From: an uncultured Oscillospiraceae bacterium
GTDB taxonomy: Bacteria; Bacillota; Clostridia; Oscillospirales; Oscillospiraceae
Assembly (NCBI GenBank): GCA_944385415.1
Contig: CALWXC010000004.1
Coordinates: 85,862 to 149,861, forward strand
Direction: 5' to 3'
DNA length: 64,000 nt
The position numbers and the translations under genes were made by a program. Below the pieces are notes generated by a model. It was not told where the DNA came from. It saw only the letters and a list, made by a program, of their open reading frames with translations, and ran no database searches. Shown here piece by piece: positions 24,585 to 33,321 of the stretch (position 1 is the first letter of the stretch; each line of letters opens with the position of its first letter).

Positions 24585-25293
24585 GGCTCTCCTCCTCCAG
24601 TTCCAGGAACACCGTTTCCAGCGATTCGTCGCCCTTGACCTCCTCCATGGTGCCGGAGCGCAGGAGCTTGCCCCTGTGGATGATGGCCACCTTGTCACAG
24701 AGCTTTTCAGCCACGTCCAGAACGTGGGTGGAGAAGAAAATCGCGCCGCCCCGGTTGCAGATCTCGTGCATCAGTTCCTTGACCTGGTGGGTGGCCTTGG
24801 GGTCCAGGCCCACAAAGGGCTCATCGAGAATCACCAGCTGCGGGTCGTGAATCAGCGCCGAAATAATGGCCAACTTCTGTTTCATGCCGTGGGAATAGGC
24901 GCTGATGGGCTGGGCTAGATCGCCGGTGAGGGCGAACAGCTCGGCGTACTGGTGAATGCGCTCCTGGCGCTCCTTTTGAGGCACGGCGAAAATGTCGGCA
25001 ATAAAATTGAGAAACTGGATGCCGCTCATATAGTCGTACAAATCAGGATTGTCGGGAATATAGGCGATTTTGCGCTTGCATTCCAGAGGGTTCTCCCGGA
25101 CCGAGACGCCGTCCACATAGATTTCTCCGCTGTCAAACCGCAGTATGCCGCAGCAGGCCTTGATGGTGGTGGTCTTACCGGCGCCGTTGTGGCCAATAAA
25201 GCCGTAGATTTCGCCCCGGCGAATGTGCAGACTCACGTCATCCACGGCCGCTTTGTCACCGTATCGCTTGGTCAAATGCTCAATTCTCAGCAT
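24577..25293 (-). CDS. ABC exporter ATPase
   Basis: A 238-aa ATPase. Walker A is GHNGAGKTTT, the Q-loop region is IAYIPDNPDLYDYMSG, the signature is YSHGMKQK (SHGMKQ instead of the common SGGMxQ), Walker B is LVILDEPFVGLDP, and the switch is STH. It pairs with the membrane subunit that overlaps it. ATG 25293 has AAAAAAGGAG upstream. It opens an operon with permease, PHP phosphatase, flippase-like, pssA and psd genes. Confidence 0.9.
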   Translation of the reverse strand: MLRIEHLTKRYGDKAAVDDVSLHIRRGEIYGFIGHNGAGKTTTIKACCGILRFDSGEIYVDGVSVRENPLECKRKIAYIPDNPDLYDYMSGIQFLNFIADIFAVPQKERQERIHQYAELFALTGDLAQPISAYSHGMKQKLAIISALIHDPQLVILDEPFVGLDPKATHQVKELMHEICNRGGAIFFSTHVLDVAEKLCDKVAIIHRGKLLRSGTMEEVKGDESLETVFLELEEESHG

Positions 25294-25325
25294 GAATTCG
25301 ACTCCTTTTTTCAAGGTGATACCCC

Positions 25326-25354
25326 ATGGTATCATACAACGGTGGTCTTGTAAA
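25326..25354 (-). promoter_or_regulatory. Possible promoter of the ABC-PHP-pss-psd operon
   Basis: Minus strand: TTTACA (25354-25349), a 17-nt spacer and TACCAT (25331-25326). The -10 is weak; a nearby TATGAT has a poor -35 distance. Confidence 0.4.
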
Positions 25355-25392
25355 CCGTCTGTGTGATTTATTCTATTTCAGTAAATCGCTAA

Positions 25393-25421
25393 TTGACTAA
25401 GTTTGACCCATGTGGTATGAT
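25393..25421 (+). promoter_or_regulatory. Predicted promoter of the histidine operon
   Basis: TTGACT (25393-25398), a 17-nt spacer and TATGAT (25416-25421). Only about 40 nt separate it from hisZ, so there is no room for a T-box or leader-peptide attenuator. Confidence 0.72.
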
Positions 25422-25466
25422 ATGGTTACAAGAGTATCCCCCACTACTGTGCAAGGAGGAATCCCC

Positions 25467-26579
25467 ATGGAATCCCTGGAATCGGCCCTGCGGCCCGAAG
25501 AGCGGACCAGCCTGCGGCTGCGCAGCCTCTACGGCCGCCACGGCTACCGGCAGTACAAGGTCAGCAAGTTTGAAGAGTACGATCTGTATGCCCACAACAA
25601 GCGTTTTCTCGTCAGCGATTCGGTGCTGACGTTCACCGATACCGACGGACGGCTCATGGCCCTGAAACCCGACGTAACGCTGTCCATCATCAAAAATGCC
25701 AAGGACGGAGAGCCGGGTCTGCAAAAGCTCTGTTACCACGAAACCGTCTACCGGCCTGGCGGCAGCGGCACGTTCCGGGAAATCCCCCAGGACGGTCTGG
25801 AGTGTTTGGGCGATCTGGACCTCTATACGGTCTGTGAAGTCCTGATGCTGGCAGTCCGCAGCCTGGAAGCCATTTCCGACCGGTGTGTCCTGAATCTGAC
25901 CCATCTGGGACTGTTGGAAACAGTGCTGGATGGACTGACAGCAGACGACGCCACCCGGGCCGCCATTCTCCGCTGCATGGCCCACAAGAGCCGCCACGAA
26001 TTGGAAACCGTCTGCGCCGGCGGCGGTATGGCGGACGAGGGCATCCGCCGTCTTCTGGAATTGACGGAGCTTCACGGTCAGTTTGATGCGGTGCTGCCCC
26101 AGCTCCAAGCATTCCCCGGCGTGGAAGCCTATGTGACGGAACTGGAAGCCATGGCGGAGCTGCTGACCGACTGGGGGGTGGCGGACCGGATTGTTCTGGA
26201 CTTCTCCCTCACCGGCGATCTGGACTACTACAGCGGCGTGGTGTTCCAGGGCTATGTGGATGGGGTCCCGGCCCGCGTCCTGTCCGGCGGCCGGTACGAT
26301 AAACTGATGGAGCGGCTGGGCAAGCACAGCGGCGCCATCGGCTTCGCCGTCTATCTGGACCAGCTGGAACGGCTGGGGAATGCCACAGTCCGGGATGTGG
26401 ACGCCCTGCTCCTCTACGACGAGGACGAGGACCCCAAACAAGTGCTGCAAGCCGTGAAGCTGCTCCGTGCCAACGGCAAAACCGTTCGGGCCCAGCGGGG
26501 CCGGGGTGACGCCCTGGCCTGCGGTCAAGTGCTGCAATTGAAGAATGGGAGGTTGGAGATTCTTGCAACCGATGATTAA
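25467..26579 (+). CDS. hisZ: ATP phosphoribosyltransferase regulatory subunit HisZ
   Basis: A 370-aa HisRS-like protein that forms the active ATP phosphoribosyltransferase with short HisG and senses histidine. The paralogy to histidyl-tRNA synthetase is visible in LKPDVTLSIIKN, CYHETVYRPGGSGTFREIPQDGLECLG, DFSLTGDLDYYSGVVFQGY and VLSGGRYDKLM. The anticodon-binding domain is short. ATG 25467 has an AAGGAGG site. The gene overlaps hisG by eight bases and opens the operon. Confidence 0.93.
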   Translation: MESLESALRPEERTSLRLRSLYGRHGYRQYKVSKFEEYDLYAHNKRFLVSDSVLTFTDTDGRLMALKPDVTLSIIKNAKDGEPGLQKLCYHETVYRPGGSGTFREIPQDGLECLGDLDLYTVCEVLMLAVRSLEAISDRCVLNLTHLGLLETVLDGLTADDATRAAILRCMAHKSRHELETVCAGGGMADEGIRRLLELTELHGQFDAVLPQLQAFPGVEAYVTELEAMAELLTDWGVADRIVLDFSLTGDLDYYSGVVFQGYVDGVPARVLSGGRYDKLMERLGKHSGAIGFAVYLDQLERLGNATVRDVDALLLYDEDEDPKQVLQAVKLLRANGKTVRAQRGRGDALACGQVLQLKNGRLEILATDD

Positions 26580-27213
26580 TGTGGCTCTGCCCAAGGGCCG
26601 TCTGGGAGAAAAGGTTCTGGCCATTCTGGAATCCGCCGGGTACCCCTGCCCCGCCATTCACGATCCGGGGCGGCGGCTGATTTTTGAGAATGAGGAGTCC
26701 GGCGTCCGGTACTTCTGGGTCAAACCCAGCGACGTGGCCATTTATGTAGAGCGGGGCGCCGCCGATGTGGGCGTAGTAGGCAAGGACATTCTGCTGGAAT
26801 ACCGGCCCGATGTCTACGAGCTGTTGGATCTGCACATGGGCAAGTGCCGCATGTGTGTGGCCGGTCCCAAGACCTTCCGGGACGACCCGGAAAAGACCCT
26901 GCGGGTGGCAACAAAGTTCCCCCATATCGCACGGGATTACTACGCCGGACGCAGCCGGGAAATCGATATCATCAAGCTCAACGGCTCCATTGAACTGGCC
27001 CCCATTCTGGGCCTGTCCGATGTGATTGTGGACATTGTGGAGACGGGAGCCACCCTGCGGGAAAACGATCTGGACGCCTTGGAAACCATCGTCCCCATCA
27101 GCGCCCGGCTTATCGCCAATAAATCCAGCTACCAGTTTCAGACGGAGGCCATCCGGGCCATGGGCGACGCCGTGGCCCAACAGGTGGCCCAGCGGGAGGA
27201 AAAAGAGAAATGA
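26572..27213 (+). CDS. hisG: ATP phosphoribosyltransferase catalytic subunit, short form
   Basis: First step of histidine synthesis: ATP plus PRPP to phosphoribosyl-ATP. The protein has 213 aa, the short form lacking the C-terminal regulatory domain, which agrees with the hisZ gene upstream. Motifs are ALPKGRLGEKVL, VGVVGKDILLE, KFPHIARDYYA, LNGSIELAPILGLSDVIVDIVETGATLRENDL. The ATG at 26572 overlaps the hisZ stop. A TTG at 26563 in the same frame has a closer GGAG and is an alternative. The stop overlaps hisD in ATGA. Confidence 0.94.
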   Translation: MINVALPKGRLGEKVLAILESAGYPCPAIHDPGRRLIFENEESGVRYFWVKPSDVAIYVERGAADVGVVGKDILLEYRPDVYELLDLHMGKCRMCVAGPKTFRDDPEKTLRVATKFPHIARDYYAGRSREIDIIKLNGSIELAPILGLSDVIVDIVETGATLRENDLDALETIVPISARLIANKSSYQFQTEAIRAMGDAVAQQVAQREEKEK

Positions 27214-28490
27214 TGCGCATTTACGAATACGGCCAGGTCTCCAGAGACGAGATCTTCGCCCGTGTAGAGCCGGAGGTGGACGTGACCGCCGTGGTACGGG
27301 AAATCCTTGCCGATGTGCGGAGCCGGGGCGACGCGGCCCTCTACGACTACTGCCGCCGCTTTGACCGGGCCGATCTGACGGCCCTGGAAGTGACGCCCGA
27401 GGAATGGGACGCGGCAATCCGCAACGTGGACCAAAAACTGCTGGCTGTTCTGGAGCAGTCCGCCAAAAATATCGAAGCCTTCCACCGCCGTCAGGTCCGG
27501 ACAGATTTTGTTATTACAGACCGGCCCGGCATGGTCCTGGGACAGAAGATCACGCCCTTGCAGCGGGTGGGCCTGTACATCCCCGGCGGGACCGCCTGCT
27601 ATCCCTCGTCGGTGCTGATGAACGCAATCCCCGCCAAAATTGCCGGTGTGCCGGAGTGCATTATGGTGACGCCCGCCAACGGCGGCCAACTGAATCCCGC
27701 CATTCTGGCGGCGGCGAAAATCGCCGGTGTGGACCGGATTTTCAAGCTGGGCGGCGCCCAGGCCGTGGCGGCCGTGGCCTACGGCACCGAATCGGTACCC
27801 CGGGTCGATAAAATCGTTGGCCCCGGCAACGCCTATGTGGCCGAAGCGAAACGGCAAGTGTTTGGACAGGTGTCCATTGACATGATTGCCGGACCCAGTG
27901 AGATTCTCGTGGTGGCCGACGGCACCAACAACGCCGCCCATCTGGCCGCCGATCTGCTGTCCCAGGCCGAACACGACAAGCTGGCCTCGGCGGTTCTCGT
28001 CACCGACAGCCGTTCCCTGGCCGAAGCTGTGGCAGCAGAGGTGGAGCGTCAGCTGAAACTGCTGCCCCGGGAAGAAATTGCACGTTCGTCCATTGAGAAC
28101 AACGGTAAAATCATCGTGGCCGACAATCTCGATCAGGCCATTGACATTGCCAACGAAATCGCCCCGGAACATTTGGAGCTGGCTGTGGACAATCCCTTTG
28201 ATCACCTTTCCAAAATCCGCAACGCCGGTTCCATTTTTCTGGGGAAGTATTGTCCGGAAGCCTTGGGCGACTACTGGGCCGGGCCCAATCACACCCTGCC
28301 CACCATGGGTACCGCCCGGTTCTCCAGTCCCCTGTCCGTGGACGATTTTATCAAAAAGTCCTCCTTTACCTATTATACCGCCGACGCCCTTTCCGCTGTG
28401 GCCGATGACATTGCTGCCTTTGCCGAGAGCGAAGGACTGCGGGCCCATGGCCGTTCGGTGCAGATTCGCTTTTCCAAGGAGGGATTTTAA
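27210..28490 (+). CDS. hisD: Histidinol dehydrogenase
   Basis: Last two oxidation steps to histidine, NAD- and zinc-dependent, 426 aa. Motifs: GLYIPGGTACYPSSVLMN, KIVGPGNAYVAEAKRQVFG, the AGPSEILVVAD core, the SQAEHDK zinc and catalytic site, and PEHLEL. The late segment LPTMGTARFSSPLSVDDFIKKSS is full length. The ATG overlaps the hisG stop, and a second in-frame ATG follows directly. Confidence 0.96.
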   Translation: MMRIYEYGQVSRDEIFARVEPEVDVTAVVREILADVRSRGDAALYDYCRRFDRADLTALEVTPEEWDAAIRNVDQKLLAVLEQSAKNIEAFHRRQVRTDFVITDRPGMVLGQKITPLQRVGLYIPGGTACYPSSVLMNAIPAKIAGVPECIMVTPANGGQLNPAILAAAKIAGVDRIFKLGGAQAVAAVAYGTESVPRVDKIVGPGNAYVAEAKRQVFGQVSIDMIAGPSEILVVADGTNNAAHLAADLLSQAEHDKLASAVLVTDSRSLAEAVAAEVERQLKLLPREEIARSSIENNGKIIVADNLDQAIDIANEIAPEHLELAVDNPFDHLSKIRNAGSIFLGKYCPEALGDYWAGPNHTLPTMGTARFSSPLSVDDFIKKSSFTYYTADALSAVADDIAAFAESEGLRAHGRSVQIRFSKEGF

Positions 28491-28493
28491 AGT

Positions 28494-29546
28494 ATGAGCC
28501 GCTTCCTTTCGTCCCGTTATGCGGGCCTGACGGAGTACGTCCCCGGTGAACAGCCCCAGGACAAACAGTACATTAAATTAAATACCAATGAATCCCCCTA
28601 TCCCCCCTCCCCCGCCGTTCTGAATGCCATCAACACGGCGGCGGTGTCCCAACTGAATCTCTATTCCGACCCGGACGCCAAGTTGCTGGTCAACGCCCTG
28701 GCCGCCCAATACGGCGTCGGCCCGGAGAATGTGTTCCTCTCCAACGGCTCCGACGATATTTTAAACTTTGCCTTTATGGCCTTCTGTGATGGCGGTGTGA
28801 AATTCCCGGAAATCACCTATGGATTTTATACCGTTTATGCCGCTCTCCATGGCGTTGCCTATGAGACCCCCGCCCTGCGGCCTGACTTTTCCATTGACCC
28901 CAGCGACTATTACAACGCCGGGTGCAGCGTGGTTCTGGCCAACCCCAACGCCCAAACCGGTGTGGCCCTGCCCCTGACGGAAATTGAACGCATTGTGCGT
29001 TCCAATCCCGATCAGGTGGTGGTCATCGACGAGGCCTATGTGGACTTCGGCGGAGAATCTGCTGTACCCTTGACCCGGCAGTATGACAATCTGTTGGTGG
29101 TTCAGACCTTCTCCAAATCCCGCTCCATGGCGGGAGCCCGTCTCGGCTTTGCCATTGGCCCCAAAGGGCTGATTGCAGATCTGAACAAGCTGAAATACTC
29201 TACCAATCCCTACAACCTCAACCGGTTGACCCAGCTGGCCGGTGTGGCGGCTCTTTCTGAGCAGTCCTATTATGACGAGAACTGTCGCCGCATTATGGAA
29301 ACCCGTCAATATACCCGCGACGCACTGACAGCCCTGGGCTTTACCTGCACCAACTCCCAGGCTAATTTCCTTCTGGCCCGGACCGACGCCATGGACGGTG
29401 AAACCCTGTACCGGAAGCTGAAAGACCGCGGCATTCTGGTACGCCACTTCTCCGACCCGCTCATTACCGACTGGGTCCGCATCACCATCGGCTCCCAAGA
29501 ACAGATGGAAACGCTGGTGGGTGTTGTCGAGGAATTGGTGCGGTAA
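28494..29546 (+). CDS. hisC: Histidinol-phosphate aminotransferase
   Basis: A 350-aa PLP enzyme converting imidazole-acetol phosphate to histidinol phosphate. Visible are KLNTNESPYPPSP, the FLSNGSDDILNF cofactor region, NPNAQTGVALP, VIDEAYVDF, and the PLP lysine in FSKSRSMAGARLGFAIG. ARLGF is typical of HisC. It starts three bases after the hisD stop. After it the operon is broken by a repeat of about 280 bases before hisB. Confidence 0.95.
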   Translation: MSRFLSSRYAGLTEYVPGEQPQDKQYIKLNTNESPYPPSPAVLNAINTAAVSQLNLYSDPDAKLLVNALAAQYGVGPENVFLSNGSDDILNFAFMAFCDGGVKFPEITYGFYTVYAALHGVAYETPALRPDFSIDPSDYYNAGCSVVLANPNAQTGVALPLTEIERIVRSNPDQVVVIDEAYVDFGGESAVPLTRQYDNLLVVQTFSKSRSMAGARLGFAIGPKGLIADLNKLKYSTNPYNLNRLTQLAGVAALSEQSYYDENCRRIMETRQYTRDALTALGFTCTNSQANFLLARTDAMDGETLYRKLKDRGILVRHFSDPLITDWVRITIGSQEQMETLVGVVEELVR

Positions 29547-29548
29547 AA

Positions 29549-29715
29549 GGGTATTTCGCTGGCTGCGGCCAGCGACCGGGGGCGCTGCCCCCTGGACCCC
29601 TGCGATTTTTGAAAAAATCGAGTAAACTTTTAAATGTTGGGATATTTATTTGATTTGGTGCGGTGGGCTGGAAAAAGTGCGGCAGCACTCTCAATCCATG
29701 CTTCGCATTGTTGCG
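29549..29715 (+). repeat. Dispersed structured repeat, intact copy (copy B), between hisC and hisB
   Basis: About 167 bases matching 61915-62081 along the whole length. It begins GGGTATTTCG, then three hairpins in a row: CGCTGGC-TGCG-GCCAGCG, GGGGGC-GCT-GCCCCC, and CGATTTTT/AAAAATCG. GAGTAAA, GATTTGGTGCGGTGG and ATCCATGCTTCGCATTGTTG follow. Between copies the first stem changes on both arms and still pairs. It lies in the his operon, in the same direction as the genes. Confidence 0.78.
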
Positions 29716-29770
29716 GCTGGGAGGGCCTCCGGCCCCTCAGCCCCGCCGGAACCGAGTTCGTATGATTTTG

Positions 29771-29795
29771 TAGGGCGGGGGCTTGCCCCTGCCGC
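29771..29795. repeat. REP-like GC palindrome
   Basis: TAGGGCGGGGGCTTGCCCC is the inverse of the motif at 3286-3312. It lies 35 bases before hisB. Confidence 0.5.
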
Positions 29796-29829
29796 TTCCC
29801 CCACCCCACTCCCAAAGGAGACAACCACC

Positions 29830-30417
29830 ATGAGACAAGCCTCTTTGACCCGCAAGACGGGCGAAACCGATATCACCCTGGCCCTGAACCTGGACGGCAC
29901 CGGCGAAAGCCGTCTCGACCTGGGCGTGGGCTTTCTGGAGCACATGCTGACCCTCTTTGCCAAGCATGGCCGTTTTGACCTGGACGTGACCTGCAACGGC
30001 GACACCCAAGTAGACGACCACCACAGCGTCGAGGACATCGGCATCACTCTGGGCATGGCGTTCCGGCAGGCTCTGGGCGACCGCCGGGGCATCTACCGCT
30101 ATGCCGACATTGTGCTGCCCATGGACGAGGCGCTGATTCAATGTGCCGTGGACATTTCCGGTCGTTCCATGCTCTGCTGTGATCTGGACATTCCCGCCGA
30201 GAAAATCGGAACCTTCGACACGGAGCTGACGGAGGAATTTCTCCTGGCCTTCGTCCGGGAGGCCGGTATCACCCTCCACGTCCGGCAGTTGGCCGGGAAA
30301 AACAGCCACCACATCGTCGAGGGCGTTTTTAAGGCGTTGGCCCGCGTTTTGCGCCGGGCCGTGGCCATCGACCCGGACTGTGCCGGCGAAATCCCCTCCA
30401 CCAAAGGAGTGTTGTAA
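29830..30417 (+). CDS. hisB: Imidazoleglycerol-phosphate dehydratase
   Basis: A 195-aa single-function dehydratase converting imidazole glycerol phosphate to imidazole acetol phosphate. Metal-binding motifs are GVGFLEHMLTLFAKHG, DDHHSVEDIGI and GKNSHHIVEGVFKALARVLRRA. It carries no N-terminal histidinol-phosphatase domain, unlike the E. coli fusion. ATG 29830 has an AAAGGAG site. An open frame goes 180 bases further upstream through the repeat but shows no HisB residues there. Its stop abuts hisH. Confidence 0.95.
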   Translation: MRQASLTRKTGETDITLALNLDGTGESRLDLGVGFLEHMLTLFAKHGRFDLDVTCNGDTQVDDHHSVEDIGITLGMAFRQALGDRRGIYRYADIVLPMDEALIQCAVDISGRSMLCCDLDIPAEKIGTFDTELTEEFLLAFVREAGITLHVRQLAGKNSHHIVEGVFKALARVLRRAVAIDPDCAGEIPSTKGVL

Positions 30418-31020
30418 ATGATTGCCATTGTGGATTACGGCGTGGGCAATCTCTTCTCCCTGCGCAGTTCCCTTTCTGCCGTGGGGGCCGAGGTCACCGT
30501 CACCGGCGACGGCGACGCCTTGCGCCGGGCCGATAAAATCATTCTCCCCGGCGTGGGAGCCTTCGGCGACGCTGCCGCCAAGCTGCGGGTCACGGGGCTG
30601 GATGCCGTGGTTATCGAGGAAGCCAAAGCCGGAAAGCCTCTGCTGGGCATCTGTCTGGGCATGCAGCTGCTGCTGGAGCGCAGTTTGGAATATGGCGAAC
30701 ACGCGGGCCTGGGGCTGATTCCCGGCGACGTGGTGCCCCTCTCGCCCCCGGACGGTTTGAAAGTGCCCCACATGGGTTGGAACGCCCTCCAATTTTCCGA
30801 GCTCCGCTCCCCCATTTTCCGGGACCTGAACCCCGGTGACCATGTATACTTTGTTCATAGCTTCCATGCGGCCAACTGTCCCTGCGTGACGGCCACCGCC
30901 GAGTATGGGATTCCGGTCACCGCCGCCGTGGGCAGGGACAACGTCTACGGCTGCCAGTTCCACCCGGAGAAAAGCGGCCCGGTGGGCCTGACCATTTTAA
31001 AATCCTTCTGTGAACTGTGA
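30418..31020 (+). CDS. hisH: Imidazole glycerol phosphate synthase glutaminase subunit
   Basis: A 200-aa class I glutamine amidotransferase that feeds ammonia to HisF. The oxyanion region is LPGVGAFGDA, the nucleophile Cys lies in LGICLGMQLLLERS, and the His/Glu pair lies in CQFHPEKSG. HSFHA is also conserved. The ATG follows the hisB stop without a gap. Confidence 0.95.
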   Translation: MIAIVDYGVGNLFSLRSSLSAVGAEVTVTGDGDALRRADKIILPGVGAFGDAAAKLRVTGLDAVVIEEAKAGKPLLGICLGMQLLLERSLEYGEHAGLGLIPGDVVPLSPPDGLKVPHMGWNALQFSELRSPIFRDLNPGDHVYFVHSFHAANCPCVTATAEYGIPVTAAVGRDNVYGCQFHPEKSGPVGLTILKSFCEL

Positions 31021-31031
31021 GGAAACCGACT

Positions 31032-31757
31032 ATGAATCTGTTCCCTGCCATCGACCTGTACACGGGCTGGGCCGTCCGGCTCTATCAGGGCGATTACAAC
31101 CAGATGACCGTCTATGACAAAGATCCCCTTTCCGTTGCCAAACGGTTCCGGGACGCCGGGGCTGAATACCTCCATATGGTAGATCTGGAGGGGGCCAAGA
31201 CCGGCGAGACGCCCAACCTCGACACCGTCCGCACCGTGGCGGCCCAGTCGGGCCTAAAAGTGGAGATCGGCGGCGGCATCCGCTCCGAGGAAGTCATCAA
31301 AAAGTATTTGGACGCCGGCGTACTCCGGGTCATTCTCGGCACCGCCGCCATCACCCAGCCGGGCTTTGTCGGGGAGATGGTGGCCAAGTACGGCGACAAA
31401 ATCGCCGTGGGCGTGGACGTCCGGGACGGCTTTGTGGCCATCAAGGGTTGGACGGAATTATCGGACCGGACGTGCTTCGATTTCTGCCGCGACATGGACA
31501 GTCTGGGCGTAAAAACCATCATTTGTACCGACATTTCCAAGGACGGTGTTCTGGGCGGCACCAACCTGGAATTGTACAAACAGCTTTCGGAAACCTTATC
31601 CCTCGATATCGTGGCTTCCGGCGGCGTCAGCTCTCTGAACGACATCGCCGCCCTCCAAAAAATGGGCCTGTATGGGGCAATTCTCGGCAAAGCCGTTTAC
31701 ACGGGGGCCATTGACCTGGCCAAAGCCGTGGCCCTGACAAAGGGGGCGGCAGTGTGA
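31032..31757 (+). CDS. hisA: Phosphoribosylformimino-AICAR ribotide isomerase
   Basis: A 241-aa half-barrel-duplicated TIM barrel. The catalytic Asp of strand 1 lies in FPAIDLYTG and that of strand 5 in AVGVDVRDG. VEIGGGIRS, TDISKDG and VASGGVSS complete the phosphate-binding sites. The ATG at 31032 has GAGG upstream; an in-frame GTG at 31017 overlaps the hisH stop and is less likely. The stop overlaps the hisF start in GTGA. Confidence 0.95.
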   Translation: MNLFPAIDLYTGWAVRLYQGDYNQMTVYDKDPLSVAKRFRDAGAEYLHMVDLEGAKTGETPNLDTVRTVAAQSGLKVEIGGGIRSEEVIKKYLDAGVLRVILGTAAITQPGFVGEMVAKYGDKIAVGVDVRDGFVAIKGWTELSDRTCFDFCRDMDSLGVKTIICTDISKDGVLGGTNLELYKQLSETLSLDIVASGGVSSLNDIAALQKMGLYGAILGKAVYTGAIDLAKAVALTKGAAV

Positions 31758-32512
31758 TTACAAAACGTATCATCCCCTGTCTCGACGTCCGGGATGGCCG
31801 GGTGGTCAAAGGCACCAACTTCCAGGGCCTTCGGGATGTCAATTCCCCGGTGGAGCTGGCCCGGTATTACTCGGACCACGGGGCTGACGAGCTGGTGTTC
31901 TACGATATCACCGCCTCTGCCGAGGGCCGGGCGCTGTTCACGGATATTTTAACGGAGGTGGCTTCCACCATCTTTATCCCCCTGACCGTGGGCGGCGGCA
32001 TCAACGAAGTCGCAGACTTCGAGCGGGTCTTACAGTGCGGCGCCGACAAGGTCAGCGTCAATTCCGGCGCCATCCGCAACCCCAATTTAATTGAGGAAGC
32101 CGCCAAGCGCTACGGCGATCAGTGCGTGGTGCTGTCGGTGGACGCCAAGCGGGTGGATGGAAAATACACCGTCTTCGCCAAGGGCGGCCGGGAATCCACG
32201 GGCATGGACGCCTTGGAGTGGATTCGCTTCGGCGTGGACCATGGGGCCGGAGAAATCGTTCTGAACTCCATCGACACCGACGGCGTCAAGGGCGGCTTTG
32301 ATCTGGAAATGCTCCGAGCCGTCAGTGAGATTGTTTCAGTGCCTGTCATCGCCTCCGGCGGCGCGGGCAAAGCCGAGGATTTTATCACCCTGTTTGAAAC
32401 GCTCCCCCAGGTGGACGCCGGATTGGCCGCGTCAATTTTCCACTTTGGAGAGGTGAAAATCCCTGAATTAAAGGCCCTTTTGGCCCAACACAACATTCCC
32501 GTCAGATTGTGA
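31754..32512 (+). CDS. hisF: Imidazole glycerol phosphate synthase cyclase subunit
   Basis: A 252-aa TIM barrel joined with HisH to make imidazole glycerol phosphate and AICAR. Catalytic Asp residues lie in IPCLDVRDGRVVKGTNF and in NSIDTDGVKGGFD. VGGGINE, KVSVNSGAI and ASGGAGK are the phosphate loops. The start codon is GTG within the hisA stop, so the two are coupled. Confidence 0.95.
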   Translation: MITKRIIPCLDVRDGRVVKGTNFQGLRDVNSPVELARYYSDHGADELVFYDITASAEGRALFTDILTEVASTIFIPLTVGGGINEVADFERVLQCGADKVSVNSGAIRNPNLIEEAAKRYGDQCVVLSVDAKRVDGKYTVFAKGGRESTGMDALEWIRFGVDHGAGEIVLNSIDTDGVKGGFDLEMLRAVSEIVSVPVIASGGAGKAEDFITLFETLPQVDAGLAASIFHFGEVKIPELKALLAQHNIPVRL

Positions 32513-32521
32513 GGAATTGAA

Positions 32522-33169
32522 ATGGTAACCATCGATCAACTGAAATTCGACGAAAAAGGATTGATTCCCGCCGTCGTTGTGGACGCCGTCACCAAGGATG
32601 TGCTGACCGTGGCCTATATGAACCGCGAGAGCCTGGAGATTTCCATGCAGGAGGGCCGCACCTGCTTCTGGAGCCGTTCCCGTCAGGAATTGTGGCACAA
32701 GGGCGAGACCTCCGGCAATGTGCAGCACATTGTAGCCATCACCGCCGACTGCGACTGTGATGCCCTGACCGTTCTGGTCAACAAGGAGGGCCCCGCCTGC
32801 CACACCGGCGCGGAATCCTGCTTCCACAACGCTCTCTATGTCAGCCCCGATCAGACGGCGTTCAGCCTGCAGGGGCTGTATGAACTGCTGGAAGGCCGGA
32901 AACGCGATCTGCCGGAGGGTTCCTATACCACCTACCTGTTCCAAAAGGGCATCGACAAGATTCTCAAAAAGGTGGGCGAAGAGTGCACCGAGGTCATCAT
33001 TGCCGGTAAAGCCGATGACAAACCGGAGACCATCTATGAAATTGCCGACCTTTGCTACCATGTCATGGTGCTGATGGTCCAAATGGGTATTTCTGTGGAG
33101 GACATCCACAAGGAGCTGGCCTCCCGCCACGTCATCGATCACAAGGTGAAGCAGGAAAAAATGACCTGA
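32522..33169 (+). CDS. hisIE: Bifunctional phosphoribosyl-AMP cyclohydrolase / phosphoribosyl-ATP pyrophosphohydrolase
   Basis: A 215-aa fusion for steps 2 and 3 of the pathway. The HisI part (1-108) shows [34 protein letters not shown] and [10 protein letters not shown], with the zinc-binding Cys residues. The HisE part (110-215) is an alpha-helical MazG-like domain with [15 protein letters not shown] and [14 protein letters not shown]. It ends the operon, with a terminator right after. Confidence 0.95.
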   Translation: MVTIDQLKFDEKGLIPAVVVDAVTKDVLTVAYMNRESLEISMQEGRTCFWSRSRQELWHKGETSGNVQHIVAITADCDCDALTVLVNKEGPACHTGAESCFHNALYVSPDQTAFSLQGLYELLEGRKRDLPEGSYTTYLFQKGIDKILKKVGEECTEVIIAGKADDKPETIYEIADLCYHVMVLMVQMGISVEDIHKELASRHVIDHKVKQEKMT

Positions 33170-33178
33170 ATCCTTCAA

Positions 33179-33212
33179 AAAACGCCATGTTCCCGCGGGG
33201 CCATGGCGTTTT
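33179..33212 (+). terminator. Intrinsic terminator of the histidine operon
   Basis: AAAACGCCATG pairs with CATGGCGTTTT around a 12-nt loop, nine bases after the hisIE stop. Confidence 0.82.
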
Positions 33213-33321
33213 GCCGCATTGTCTGAAACCCCATGGGGTCAATTGGTGGAAAACCACGCAAATTTTAATGATATTCTATCCATAGAAGCCACGAACCTGT
33301 CCAATGGAAGGATGTGTTATC

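Noticed and set aside
25294..25466. T-box or leader-peptide attenuator before the his operon
   Set aside because: Only about 40 bases lie between the predicted promoter and hisZ, with no T-box sequence or run of His codons.
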